NCBI RefSeq assembly: GCF_045223415.1
Contig: NZ_JBEQZJ010000030.1
Coordinates: 1 to 51,620, forward strand
Source: Hoskinsella mucinilytica
GTDB lineage: Bacteria > Bacillota_I > Bacilli_A > Erysipelotrichales > Erysipelotrichaceae
Reading direction: 5' to 3'
DNA: 51,620 nt
The position numbers and the translations under genes are program-made. The notes beneath the pieces were generated by a model. The model worked only from the letters and a program-made list of their open reading frames with translations. It made no database searches and was not told the origin of the DNA. Numbering within the stretch: position 1 is the first letter of the stretch; each line of letters opens with the position of its first letter. Below, piece by piece: positions 17,520 through 25,541 of the stretch.

Positions 17520-18200
17520 TTAATGTGTTGTTTTTCGTATGATCAAATTTCCTATCAACTGAATAAAGCTGATAATGATAAGAATGATCAAGATGGTACA
17601 CCAAATCATATCCGTGTAATTCATTTGATGTCCATAACGTATCGCAAAATCACCTAGACCTCCTGCACCTATCGTGCCAGCAATGGCAGTCAATCCGATC
17701 AAATTGATCAAGGTAATCATGGTAACTCGAGCAATGCTTGGTATGCTTTCTTTTAAATAAACTCTGGTGATGATTTCAAATGGTGTTGCTCCCATTGCTT
17801 GACTGGCTTCTACAAGTCCTGTATCAACTTCTGAGATTGCCGTTTCAATTTGTCGGGAAAAGAAGGGCACGGTTCCTACGATCAACGCTATATAAGAACC
17901 TGTAACACCGGATCCTGTACCGACGATCATACGACTCATCGGTATCAACAATACCATTAAAATCAAAAAAGGAATTGAACGAATGACATTGATCATTTTA
18001 TCTAGAAGATTGTATACCAAACGATTACTTAAGATTCCTAGTGGTCTGGTAATGATCAAGATCACGCCAAAGATTACACCAAACACAAAACTGATCACGC
18101 CTGATACGATTACCATTTGTAATGTTTCAATCGTACATTTCCATAATTCAGAGCTTAATTGCTCTAGATTTGGTGCTAATGTATAAATCAACTCTAGCAT
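17520..18200 (-). CDS. metI: Methionine ABC transporter permease MetI
   Basis: Permease of 226 residues with five to six membrane helices. The EAA coupling motif is VEASQAMGATPFEIITRVYLKE (recognised as ASQAMGATPFEI near residue 135). IRSIPFLILMVLLIP is a typical MetI helix, and the C-terminal GAGGLGDFAIRYGHQ signature is intact. Its start overlaps the metN stop by 7 nt, so MetN and MetI are co-translated. Confidence 0.95.
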   Translation of the reverse strand: MLELIYTLAPNLEQLSSELWKCTIETLQMVIVSGVISFVFGVIFGVILIITRPLGILSNRLVYNLLDKMINVIRSIPFLILMVLLIPMSRMIVGTGSGVTGSYIALIVGTVPFFSRQIETAISEVDTGLVEASQAMGATPFEIITRVYLKESIPSIARVTMITLINLIGLTAIAGTIGAGGLGDFAIRYGHQMNYTDMIWCTILIILIIISFIQLIGNLIIRKTTH

Positions 18201-19228
18201 TCTTTCATCACCTCCACATCAATGCCACATGTCGCAATATATGCTATCGCTTGTTTTATATTTTCTGGCTCTCCGTGTACGATTACGACAAGCTTTCCTA
18301 ACGGTGCTTTTTTTAACACCTCTACATTGCCGAATACGATATCAGCATCTACCTGAAATCTTCGTGATATGGTAGAAATCAAAGCTTCCTTCGTATTGAC
18401 ACTAGAATACGTTAACATCAATAACTTCTCTCCCGGTTTTAAACGAGTAATCTCACTATCCGCCTTGATAAGATCATAAATTTTATTGACATTGCTTGCG
18501 GTTTCAATAAAATTCTTAGTAATCTTAGCTTTCGGATGTGCAAAAATTTCTAAAATATCTCCGGTTTCTTTGACTTCACCATCCTCCATGACAGCAACAC
18601 GATCGCAAATCTCTTTTATTACATTCATCTCATGGGTAATCAAAACAATCGTGATTCCTAACTGCTCATTCACTCTTTTTAACAATTTCAGAATGGATTG
18701 CGTTGTTTGTGGGTCTAATGCGCTGGTTGCTTCATCACAAAGTAGAACATCCGGATCATTGGCAAGTGCTCTGGCAATGGCAACTCTTTGTTTTTGTCCG
18801 CCACTTAACTGAGATGGATATGCATTTTTCTTATCCTTTAAATCCACCAATTCCAATAAAGACATAATTTTTTCATCAAGCTGTTGTTTAGATAGCTTAC
18901 TATGTTTTAAGGGAAACGCAATGTTTTGATACACGGTACGACTTCGCATCAAATTGAAATGTTGGAAGATCATTCCGATTTTCTTTCTTACCTCTCGTAG
19001 TTCTTTTGCGGAAAGTTCCATCAAATCCTGTCCATTCACATAAACCTTTCCAGCAGTTGGGCGCTCTAATAAATTGATACAACGAACAAGTGTGGATTTC
19101 CCTGCTCCACTAAATCCGATAATGCCAAAGATCTCTTTGTCTTCGATATCCAAAGATACCTGTTTTACAGCATGAACCTCATTTCCCATGACATGAAATG
19201 TTTTACTGACATCCTGTAGTTTGATCAT
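18194..19228 (-). CDS. metN: Methionine ABC transporter ATPase MetN
   Basis: ABC ATPase of 344 residues. Walker A is GFSGAGKST, the Q-loop lies in GMIFQHFNLM, and the signature is LSGGQKQR. Walker B is DVLLCDEATSALD and the H-loop histidine is in ITHEM. The C-terminal 90 residues form the NIL regulatory domain that senses intracellular methionine and inhibits transport. First gene of the operon, directly downstream of the T-box leader, so it is under transcriptional control by tRNA-Met charging as well as allosteric control. Confidence 0.96.
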   Translation of the reverse strand: MIKLQDVSKTFHVMGNEVHAVKQVSLDIEDKEIFGIIGFSGAGKSTLVRCINLLERPTAGKVYVNGQDLMELSAKELREVRKKIGMIFQHFNLMRSRTVYQNIAFPLKHSKLSKQQLDEKIMSLLELVDLKDKKNAYPSQLSGGQKQRVAIARALANDPDVLLCDEATSALDPQTTQSILKLLKRVNEQLGITIVLITHEMNVIKEICDRVAVMEDGEVKETGDILEIFAHPKAKITKNFIETASNVNKIYDLIKADSEITRLKPGEKLLMLTYSSVNTKEALISTISRRFQVDADIVFGNVEVLKKAPLGKLVVIVHGEPENIKQAIAYIATCGIDVEVMKEC

Positions 19229-19249
19229 ATCTATAACCTCCTATCAAAT

Positions 19250-19526
19250 AAAAAAGCTCTCATCCCATAGGACGAAAGCTAAATTCGTGTTACCACCTAA
19301 GTTCATTATGACCTCACGATCATAATCTCTTCAAGTACGCCTGTATTGACAGGTTATACTCTATCGCTTTAACGGGCGAACACGTCGTAGCCTAAAGAAC
19401 TCTCTCGACCACGCAACTCCAAGACCATTTTCAATAGATCCTATCTTTATTCTCTTTCACCATACGAGAACTCTCTGTAAAAGTCTTCTCTATTTACTCT
19501 TCTTTTCAACGTCATTTTTGTATCTG
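19250..19526 (-). promoter_or_regulatory. T-box leader, methionine-specific (AUG specifier)
   Basis: Minus-strand leader of metNIQ. Stem I contains CAGAGAG and a distal GGTGAAA loop. The specifier region reads GAAA-ATG-GTCTTGG, with the AUG codon at 19428-19426. The T-box bulge region is CTTAGGTGGTAACACG (about 19306-19291). The terminator AGCTTTCGTCC / GGATGAGAGCT with a T run lies at 19250-19280. Uncharged tRNA-Met binding should allow antitermination. The specifier is read by aligning this leader with the valS leader in the same window. Confidence 0.92.
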
Positions 19527-19532
19527 CATAAA

Positions 19533-19561
19533 AGATTACTTGATTTTTTTCTTTTTGTCAA
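19533..19561 (-). promoter_or_regulatory. Promoter of the metNIQ T-box transcript
   Basis: On the minus strand a perfect TTGACA, a 17-bp spacer, then TAATCT, just ahead of the T-box leader. Confidence 0.8.
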
Positions 19562-19596
19562 CTATTTTGTTTCTTATCTTGCCAAATGGTATGTTA

Positions 19597-20211
19597 TCAA
19601 CTTGCTTTCTTTGTCAAAAAATATCGAATGCCATAAGTACCACCCAATACTAGAATAGAAATCATATACAGAAAGAGTATATAATTTGTATCTAATAATA
19701 TCTCATAAAAGGCAAATCTAAATGCAATGGTCGGTGGTATCAAAAAGTGCGTATAGAAATCATCCATCACCAAAAAAACAGAAATCCCCACAAGTACCAT
19801 CAAACAAGTTTTATATACCGGAATCAACTGTAATAGTAAGATCACCCCTATCATAATAAGAAATATCGGTAAATAAGCAATCAACATTTTTATTGAAACA
19901 ATAATATCCATGATGGAATAATGCTTGATAAAGGTCGTCAAAGATACGAATAACAACTCTACAAATGCGGAAAACACAGCAATCATCAACATGGTCAATA
20001 CATCTTGTGCAAGCATGTTTTTAGATGGTTTCGTGTTTGAATTAGTACTCCATTCATACAACAAGATCAATAGTATCGGTAACAACGGCAACATGGTTTC
20101 ATAATGACCATTCATAAAAACCAATATTCCCCATACAACAATGATCAAGGCGATATAAAGCTTATTGTTCAAAAAAGCAACAGATAAATGATTCCAACTG
20201 TTTTTTAACAT
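19597..20211 (-). CDS. Uncharacterised polytopic membrane protein
   Basis: Protein of 204 residues with about six strongly hydrophobic segments and almost no soluble domain. Charged residues cluster at the ends and near residues 52-65 (EWSTNSNTKPSK). No family was recognised. The start has AAGGGAG at suitable spacing. It lies downstream of a strong promoter (20396-20425) and a 17-codon reading frame, and could be part of a short export or immunity unit. That role is only a guess from topology. No clear terminator follows. Confidence 0.65.
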   Translation of the reverse strand: MLKNSWNHLSVAFLNNKLYIALIIVVWGILVFMNGHYETMLPLLPILLILLYEWSTNSNTKPSKNMLAQDVLTMLMIAVFSAFVELLFVSLTTFIKHYSIMDIIVSIKMLIAYLPIFLIMIGVILLLQLIPVYKTCLMVLVGISVFLVMDDFYTHFLIPPTIAFRFAFYEILLDTNYILFLYMISILVLGGTYGIRYFLTKKAS

Positions 20212-20316
20212 AGGCTACTCCCTTCCATGTATGGATCATATGATGGATATATCATTCCCATCACACCTACATACACTTCTAAATGATTAGGATACTAACT
20301 ATTTTTTTGTGCCCTT

Positions 20317-20370
20317 TCAAGGACACCATTGCCTAATAAACAGTAATTTACCATTCACTTTATATTTCAT
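20317..20370 (-). CDS. Possible 17-residue leader peptide or gene remnant
   Basis: Short reading frame MKYKVNGKLLFIRQWCP followed by TGA. It has a GAGGGG ribosome site 6-7 nt before the ATG and lies 26 nt downstream of a near-consensus promoter. It has no recognisable family. It could be a leader peptide, a small membrane-active peptide or the surviving start of a decayed gene. Coding is suggested only by promoter and ribosome-site placement. Confidence 0.35.
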   Translation of the reverse strand: MKYKVNGKLLFIRQWCP

Positions 20371-20395
20371 AAAAATCCCCTCTTTTTCTATCTTT

Positions 20396-20425
20396 AGTAT
20401 ACTTTTTTATACATAGTACTGTCAA
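20396..20425 (-). promoter_or_regulatory. Strong sigma-A promoter upstream of the 17-codon frame and membrane gene
   Basis: Perfect TTGACA (20425-20420), an 18-bp spacer and TATACT (20401-20396) on the minus strand. The spacer and -10 contain AGTACTAT and AGTATACT, a partly symmetric pair that could be an operator. Confidence 0.75.
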
Positions 20426-20451
20426 GAAAAAAAAGAAAGCGTTGTGCTTTC
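20426..20451 (-). terminator. Terminator of the DUF4352-like gene
   Basis: 6-bp stem GAAAGC / GCTTTC with a 5-nt loop followed by eight T on the minus strand. It abuts the -35 of the next promoter. Confidence 0.85.
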
Positions 20452-20914
20452 ATTTGATCTTATATTTCAGCTTATAGGTTTTTCCTTCACTTTCATCATC
20501 AAAATATTCTGTATAGGTCATCATAATTTTATTGGCACTACTGGATATAATAAAAATCAGTTTACCACTCTTAGACTCTTGAGGTTTCAAGGCATATTCA
20601 TCTGGAAACTGATTTCTGACACCAAAATTATTTTCCGCTTCATAAGGTCCATCTTGATCATATGTGATCATAAAATCATCCTTATACATCACTAAGATTT
20701 CATTTGTGATATTGGTAATTTTCAGATGCAGAATCAAAAACTGAGCACCATCATCTACAATGAAATCATTCAGTTCCTTTCCTGCAAGCTCGATCTGAGT
20801 CAGTTTACACGTAAAGAAGATGGTTTGAAATTCGTTGATCATTGCCTGATTGGGACAATAATCTCCTGTTAACAGAATATTATGTTTATCGTTTTCACGC
20901 AGAAGTATTTCCAT
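20450..20914 (-). CDS. Uncharacterised protein with DUF4352-like beta domain, no signal peptide
   Basis: Protein of 154 residues. Residues 40-150 follow the pattern of DUF4352/TRF2-like immunoglobulin folds usually found in lipoproteins: LILHLKITNITNE, then DDFMITYDQDG, then LKPQESKSGKLIFII. Those proteins are normally exported; this one begins directly with a charged segment and shows neither a signal peptide nor a membrane helix, so it looks cytoplasmic. RBS AGAGAGGTG lies before the ATG. It has its own terminator. Function unknown. Confidence 0.6.
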   Translation of the reverse strand: MEILLRENDKHNILLTGDYCPNQAMINEFQTIFFTCKLTQIELAGKELNDFIVDDGAQFLILHLKITNITNEILVMYKDDFMITYDQDGPYEAENNFGVRNQFPDEYALKPQESKSGKLIFIISSSANKIMMTYTEYFDDESEGKTYKLKYKIK

Positions 20915-20973
20915 TGTTTTTCACCTCTCTAACATACTATATGATAAAGATTTGAAAAACTGTCGAACTTTGC

Positions 20974-21705
20974 TTAAATAATGATATTTGGATAAATTCT
21001 GACACCTTTTTTGATAACCTGATAGATCAAGCCTTCTTCTAACGTAGAAAACATCTCTTCTATATGATGTACATTGATCAATAAAAGATCAGCTATCATT
21101 CCAGCATCAATCATTCCTGTTTTTTTCAGTTGTAAACATCTGGCTGGAAATATGGTCATTGCTTTTAATAACAGATGAGGATCTATGGCGTTTTTCAAAT
21201 ATAATAATTGTGCTGTTTTCAAAGGATCATAACTACGATATCCGCCACTGATACAAAACCGTTTTTTCATTTTTTGATTGGATAACACACTCTGAACATC
21301 GATGAGAGGATAACCTGCTTTTAAATGTTGTTTCCATAAGATATCATAGGCAAAAAAAGGAGTTTGCCATACAGGTGTTGCTTGATTCAAATATAGTGTG
21401 GTAACCCCATGTTGCATATAAAGATTTGCTGTTTCATGAAGGATACGTTGTTCATCAAAACGATGGAGCATAGAAAGTTCCATATGCATATCAATGAATC
21501 CCGGTACCATGATATGTCCAAGAGCATCAATCACTCTGGTATCCTTATCAATAAGATGTTGATAATCTCCTGTACCTACTTCAAGGATAGTATCATGAAA
21601 AACGCCTACATAAGCGTTGGATAAAACGATCATATGATGCTTGATTTCCTTACACGTATATAATCGATGAATACGAGTAATTAGTAACGTAGCTTTCTTA
21701 TACAC
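20974..21705 (-). CDS. Shortened amidohydrolase-like protein, probably inactive
   Basis: Protein of 243 residues with amidohydrolase-superfamily ends but no full central barrel. The N-terminal strand and metal loop read VIDALGHIMVPGFIDMHMEL, where the usual HxH metal pair is changed to HME. HGVTTLYLNQ follows. The C terminus has FPARCLQL and AGMIADLLLINV, as in imidazolonepropionase or NagA-like enzymes of about 400 residues. About 150 residues carrying the remaining ligands are absent. GTG at 21705 is preferred as start, because GAGGAG lies 7 nt before it. A decayed or repurposed enzyme is likely. Confidence 0.55.
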   Translation of the reverse strand: MYKKATLLITRIHRLYTCKEIKHHMIVLSNAYVGVFHDTILEVGTGDYQHLIDKDTRVIDALGHIMVPGFIDMHMELSMLHRFDEQRILHETANLYMQHGVTTLYLNQATPVWQTPFFAYDILWKQHLKAGYPLIDVQSVLSNQKMKKRFCISGGYRSYDPLKTAQLLYLKNAIDPHLLLKAMTIFPARCLQLKKTGMIDAGMIADLLLINVHHIEEMFSTLEEGLIYQVIKKGVRIYPNIII

Positions 21706-21801
21706 ACATCTTCTCCTCATCATAACATCTTTATTATAAGGCAATTTCACACAGAATGGTATGTTTTTTTATGATATAATGGAAAAGCAAGGAGGGATCC
21801 T

Positions 21802-22629
21802 ATGTTTGAAAAACTAAAACAATATTTCCAGAAAAATGAAAAAGAAACGGTTACTTCTCCTGTTATCATTACCATTCATGGATACGGTAGAAGATGTCAG
21901 CATGAATTTGATAACTTCGCTTTATGGGGTCGTAAGGATGGTTTCACGATCGTTCAATTTGATATGTATGACCTTTTTGATGAACAAGACTGTGATTGGA
22001 AACAATGGCTTGCTCGTGCGAAAGATCAAGTAAAACGCTATAAAAATAGTGGAGTGCCTATTTATCTGGTTGGCTTTTCCATGGGTGGTGTCATTGCCAG
22101 TTATCTGGCCGCAACCTTTCAAGTAGATCGTCTGATCCTTTTAGCCCCTGCATTCAGCTATATCAATATGGATATGGTCAGTGGCGTCATTACAAAAACC
22201 GCTGCCAGCTTATGGTCAAATGAGAAAAAAGAAGAAATCAAGCTTCCATCAAGCTTTTATTCCGCTTTTATGGATATCGTAAAAAATCTAAAGAAATATA
22301 TTGTGGATGTGGAATGTCCCGTATTGTTTCTTCATGGAGATCAAGATGAGGTGATTTCCATCAAAAGCTCATTATGGGCCTATGAGAAGCTTCCTCATGA
22401 TAGAAAAAAATTAATCATTTTACATGAAGGACATCATCGATTGTTGATGGATGAAAACGTTCATTGGGAATGTTATCAGATCATGAAACTGTTTTTAAAT
22501 AAAGAACTTCTTGGAGATACCGAGATCATACAAGCTGAGGATATCATGGATTCTTTGATAGAAAAAAAACGTGCCATGATGCAAGAATCAACGAAAGAAA
22601 AGGAAATCAATGGAGAACTTCCCTTATGA
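21802..22629 (+). CDS. Alpha/beta hydrolase (serine esterase/lipase-like)
   Basis: Alpha/beta-hydrolase of 275 residues. It has the oxyanion-region HGYGRR (about residue 29), the nucleophile elbow GFSMGG (Ser about 93), the acid residue in FLHGDQDEV (about 185) and the catalytic histidine in HEGHHRL (about 213). The last 45 residues are a charged helix. No signal peptide is present, so it is cytoplasmic; substrate unknown. An extended -10 (TGATATAAT) and AAGGAGGG precede the ATG. Confidence 0.85.
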   Translation: MFEKLKQYFQKNEKETVTSPVIITIHGYGRRCQHEFDNFALWGRKDGFTIVQFDMYDLFDEQDCDWKQWLARAKDQVKRYKNSGVPIYLVGFSMGGVIASYLAATFQVDRLILLAPAFSYINMDMVSGVITKTAASLWSNEKKEEIKLPSSFYSAFMDIVKNLKKYIVDVECPVLFLHGDQDEVISIKSSLWAYEKLPHDRKKLIILHEGHHRLLMDENVHWECYQIMKLFLNKELLGDTEIIQAEDIMDSLIEKKRAMMQESTKEKEINGELPL

Positions 22630-22641
22630 TTTCCTTTTTTA
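22600..22641 (+). terminator. Terminator overlapping the 3' end of the hydrolase gene
   Basis: 10-bp stem AAGGAAATCA / TGATTTCCTT followed by a T run. The left arm is inside the coding sequence. Confidence 0.7.
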
Positions 22642-23295
22642 TGCTTTCTTTTCAATATTTCTTGTATAAAATTTTTCATATACATTGGTGAAGAAATTGC
22701 CTTTTCCCGTTTTGTGATATCGTATGATCAACAATGTCAATAAGATTCCCGCAACTGTAGCACACATGACATCGGTAATGGTATCATGCACCCCTTGAGA
22801 ATAATGATTGATACAATCATTATCGAAAAAGATCAACATGGCATATTCATAAAATTCCCAAATTTCACCTATTGCGATATTAACGGCATTAATAAAGATC
22901 AAAAATATATGAAAGTCATTTTTACTCGCAAACTGATTTGTTTTTTTGACAAAGAAATATAGTATTACTGCCAATGTCGTGATAAACCAACCACTGGAAA
23001 AATGTAGTACTTTATCAAACCCCATATAGGAATACCAATGAAATCCACTACCGATAAGGCTTGCGAAATAAGTGAAGATCGTAGAAACGATATAGATTTC
23101 ATACACCGGTTTAAAATGAAACAAGCGAAAAGCTACAGGTACGATCAATGGTGTTAACATTGCCACAAAACTCATTCCCACAGCATTCCAATCTTCCATT
23201 GTGACACCACGATAAAAGCTGATGATCAATGTAATGATATAAATTCCTATACAAAGTTGGAAGATCCGTTTTAATTTAGTTTCTTTTTTATCCAT
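22639..23295 (-). CDS. YjdF/DUF2238-like integral membrane protein
   Basis: Protein of 218 residues with about six membrane helices. Its conserved polar positions fit the DUF2238/YjdF family: FDKVLHFSSGWFIT (about residue 95), NIAIGEIWEFYEYAM, and HDTITDVMCATVAG. Function unknown. AGAGGAGGTC precedes the ATG, which overlaps the pncB end by 8 nt. It is the third gene of the nicotinate salvage operon, so a link to pyridine metabolism or its uptake is possible but unproven. Confidence 0.7.
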   Translation of the reverse strand: MDKKETKLKRIFQLCIGIYIITLIISFYRGVTMEDWNAVGMSFVAMLTPLIVPVAFRLFHFKPVYEIYIVSTIFTYFASLIGSGFHWYSYMGFDKVLHFSSGWFITTLAVILYFFVKKTNQFASKNDFHIFLIFINAVNIAIGEIWEFYEYAMLIFFDNDCINHYSQGVHDTITDVMCATVAGILLTLLIIRYHKTGKGNFFTNVYEKFYTRNIEKKA

Positions 23296-24766
23296 GCTTG
23301 ACCTCCTCTAACATTTTTAATTTTAGATCCAATAGCTTTTTAGAAAGATCCACATAATAGGTTTGAGGATATTCAAAACGTTGAATCTCATCCCAGATAT
23401 GAGAAAACTCTTGTTCGCTATAGCTTCTGATTTCTTTTAGATCAGGTACATCATAGACAAGTTGGCCATCTATAAAGATCGGCTCCAACAAATCTTTGAT
23501 TTCATAGGTTCCTCCCGGTATCGTTTTATTTTTCCAGCTATTCATCTGATGATAAATCGTCAGATCCTTTTGGGGATCAATGACTTCACCATGAATGGTC
23601 ATCAAATCACCAATGGCCATTCCACTTTCTTTATCATAGATGCGATATAAATCTTTATATCCAGGATTGGTCACTTTTTCGATATTTTCACTTACTTTGA
23701 TCTTAGGTATCATTTCACCTTGCTCATACACTGAACTCATTTTATAGACACCACCAAATACAGGCGTGGATTTACTACAGACCAAATTTTCTCCTACCCC
23801 CATACTGTTGATACAAGCACCTTGTTGAATCAAGGACTGAATCAAGTATTCATCTAAAGAATTGGATACCACGATATTACAATCTTGCATCCCTGCTTCA
23901 TCTAGCGCCTTTCTGATTTTCTTGGATAAATATGCCATATCCCCACTATCGATACGTACACCTTGCATGCGATATCCATTTGGTTCTAAGTAATCTTTTG
24001 CGACTTTGATGGCATTAGGTAGTCCGCTTTTTAATGTGTCATAGGTATCTAACAATACGGTACAGCCATTGGGATATGTTTTCGCATAAGCTAAGAACGC
24101 TTCGTATTCACTATCAAAGGATTGTACAAAAGAATGTGCCATCGTTCCAAGTACCGGCATACCAAACTTCATACCGGCATAGGTAGTTGCAGTTCCCGCA
24201 ACGCCACCGATATACGCAGCACGAGCTCCATAATTAGCAGAATCAAAGTTATGTGCACGTCTTGCGCCAAATTCCATGATTGCTCTACCATCTGCAGCTT
24301 TTACGATCCTTCGTGCCTTTGTCGCAATCAATGTTTGATGGTTGACACATAACAGCATCGCAGTTTCCAACAGCTGTGCATCAATGATCTTAGCTTTGAT
24401 TCGAATCAATGGCTCGTAAGGAAAAACAGGTGTTCCTTCCTTGATGGCATAAACATCTCCGGTAAAAATAAAATGACGAAGATAATCTAAGAATTCTTCA
24501 CTGAATTTTCCTAAAGAACGAAGATATGCAATATCAGAATCTTCAAAATGAAGATTTTGAATATATCCGATCACTTCCTCTAATCCAGCAAATACAGCAT
24601 AACCACCTTCATCGGGATTTTTACGATAAAATAGGTCAAAGGTTACGATACGTTGTGCATTATCTGAATTAAAATAACATTGTGTCATCGTGAGCTCATA
24701 AAAATCCATGACCAAACTTAGATTTCTTTCATCTCTAAAGTCAAATTTATAATCTAAGCTTTTCAT
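23288..24766 (-). CDS. pncB: Nicotinate phosphoribosyltransferase
   Basis: Type II phosphoribosyltransferase of 492 residues, the normal length for Firmicute PncB. Motifs are MDFYELTMTQCYF (residues 20-32), EFGARRAHNFDSA, the catalytic histidine in GTMAHSFVQ, and VRIDSGD and VSNSLDE for the phosphate site. It converts nicotinate and PRPP to nicotinate mononucleotide in NAD salvage. Its start overlaps the pncA stop by 4 nt, so nicotinamidase and this enzyme act as a coupled pair. Confidence 0.95.
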   Translation of the reverse strand: MKSLDYKFDFRDERNLSLVMDFYELTMTQCYFNSDNAQRIVTFDLFYRKNPDEGGYAVFAGLEEVIGYIQNLHFEDSDIAYLRSLGKFSEEFLDYLRHFIFTGDVYAIKEGTPVFPYEPLIRIKAKIIDAQLLETAMLLCVNHQTLIATKARRIVKAADGRAIMEFGARRAHNFDSANYGARAAYIGGVAGTATTYAGMKFGMPVLGTMAHSFVQSFDSEYEAFLAYAKTYPNGCTVLLDTYDTLKSGLPNAIKVAKDYLEPNGYRMQGVRIDSGDMAYLSKKIRKALDEAGMQDCNIVVSNSLDEYLIQSLIQQGACINSMGVGENLVCSKSTPVFGGVYKMSSVYEQGEMIPKIKVSENIEKVTNPGYKDLYRIYDKESGMAIGDLMTIHGEVIDPQKDLTIYHQMNSWKNKTIPGGTYEIKDLLEPIFIDGQLVYDVPDLKEIRSYSEQEFSHIWDEIQRFEYPQTYYVDLSKKLLDLKLKMLEEVKHG

Positions 24767-25398
24767 AAGGTAGCCCCTTTCTTTAATTCAGATACGACCA
24801 CGATACCATTTGCTTTCATATTAGCGATACTGAATTCATTTGTCATGATGGCATCATGAATCCCTTCGATATGATAGGTATCGATACAATTTATTGGAAC
24901 GATGATACGTAAATCATTTCTATTATGCTCATTCAGCCATGCATTTAAACACAATGCAAACTGAAGAATACAAATATCACTACAACAACCGGTAATGATG
25001 ATATCGTGATATAGATCCAATCGTTGTTCCTTCAAAAACTGTTGAAAATCCACACAAGTAAAAGTGTTGGTACTGTTTTTATGAAATAGTTCATGGATAT
25101 ATGGTTGTAAAGCATCTATGACTTCACTTTCTCTTGTGCCAATCACACAATGACTTGGATAAGATTGAAATTCTCTTGTTTTAGGTGGATGTGCATCTGC
25201 GATAAAGATGCTTCGTGCGTCTAATTCTTGCAACAGCATTTCAATATTTCGGGTTATTTCATCAATGGAAGGATCTGCAAGGGCTCCTTCAAATACAAAA
25301 CCGTTGATCATATCTACTACAAACAAAATCGGATCTTTGATATCATGAAGCTCCATTGCTTGATATTCCTTTAAAAAAGTTTTGTTTACTCTTGCCAT
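24763..25398 (-). CDS. pncA: Nicotinamidase-like isochorismatase-family hydrolase
   Basis: Cysteine hydrolase of 211 residues. The catalytic triad is visible: Asp in FVVDMINGF (about residue 29), Lys in FHKNSTNTF, and Cys in TGCCSDICI (about 140). The metal-site segment is IADAHPP. The family includes isochorismatases, but overlap with pncB makes nicotinamidase (nicotinamide to nicotinate) the best reading. A good promoter lies upstream; no NiaR or NrtR operator was recognised. Confidence 0.88.
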   Translation of the reverse strand: MARVNKTFLKEYQAMELHDIKDPILFVVDMINGFVFEGALADPSIDEITRNIEMLLQELDARSIFIADAHPPKTREFQSYPSHCVIGTRESEVIDALQPYIHELFHKNSTNTFTCVDFQQFLKEQRLDLYHDIIITGCCSDICILQFALCLNAWLNEHNRNDLRIIVPINCIDTYHIEGIHDAIMTNEFSIANMKANGIVVVSELKKGATL

Positions 25399-25429
25399 AA
25401 TGGTTCTCCTTTTATTTATATACCTCTTT

Positions 25430-25457
25430 ATTATAGACTTTTTTTATTCAATTTCAA
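25430..25457 (-). promoter_or_regulatory. Promoter of the pncA-pncB operon
   Basis: On the minus strand TTGAAA, a 16-bp spacer and a perfect TATAAT, about 30 nt before the pncA start. Confidence 0.75.
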
Positions 25458-25466
25458 AGCAACAGC

Positions 25467-25541
25467 AAAAAAAACATAAGATTACGATTACAAGGCATCT
25501 AAAGTCATGAAGATGATACCTTATTCATGATAATCTTATGT
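25467..25541 (-). terminator. Terminator of the diguanylate cyclase gene, branched
   Basis: 11-bp outer stem ACATAAGATTA / TAATCTTATGT followed by eight T on the minus strand. It encloses a second inverted repeat TCATGAA / TTCATGA, and the stop codon lies inside the structure. Confidence 0.65.

Noticed and set aside
20300..20335. Hairpin GTGTCC / GGGCAC near 20308-20325 as a terminator
   Set aside because: On the minus strand the stem is followed by A, not T, so it does not fit an intrinsic terminator on that strand, and no gene ends there on the plus strand.
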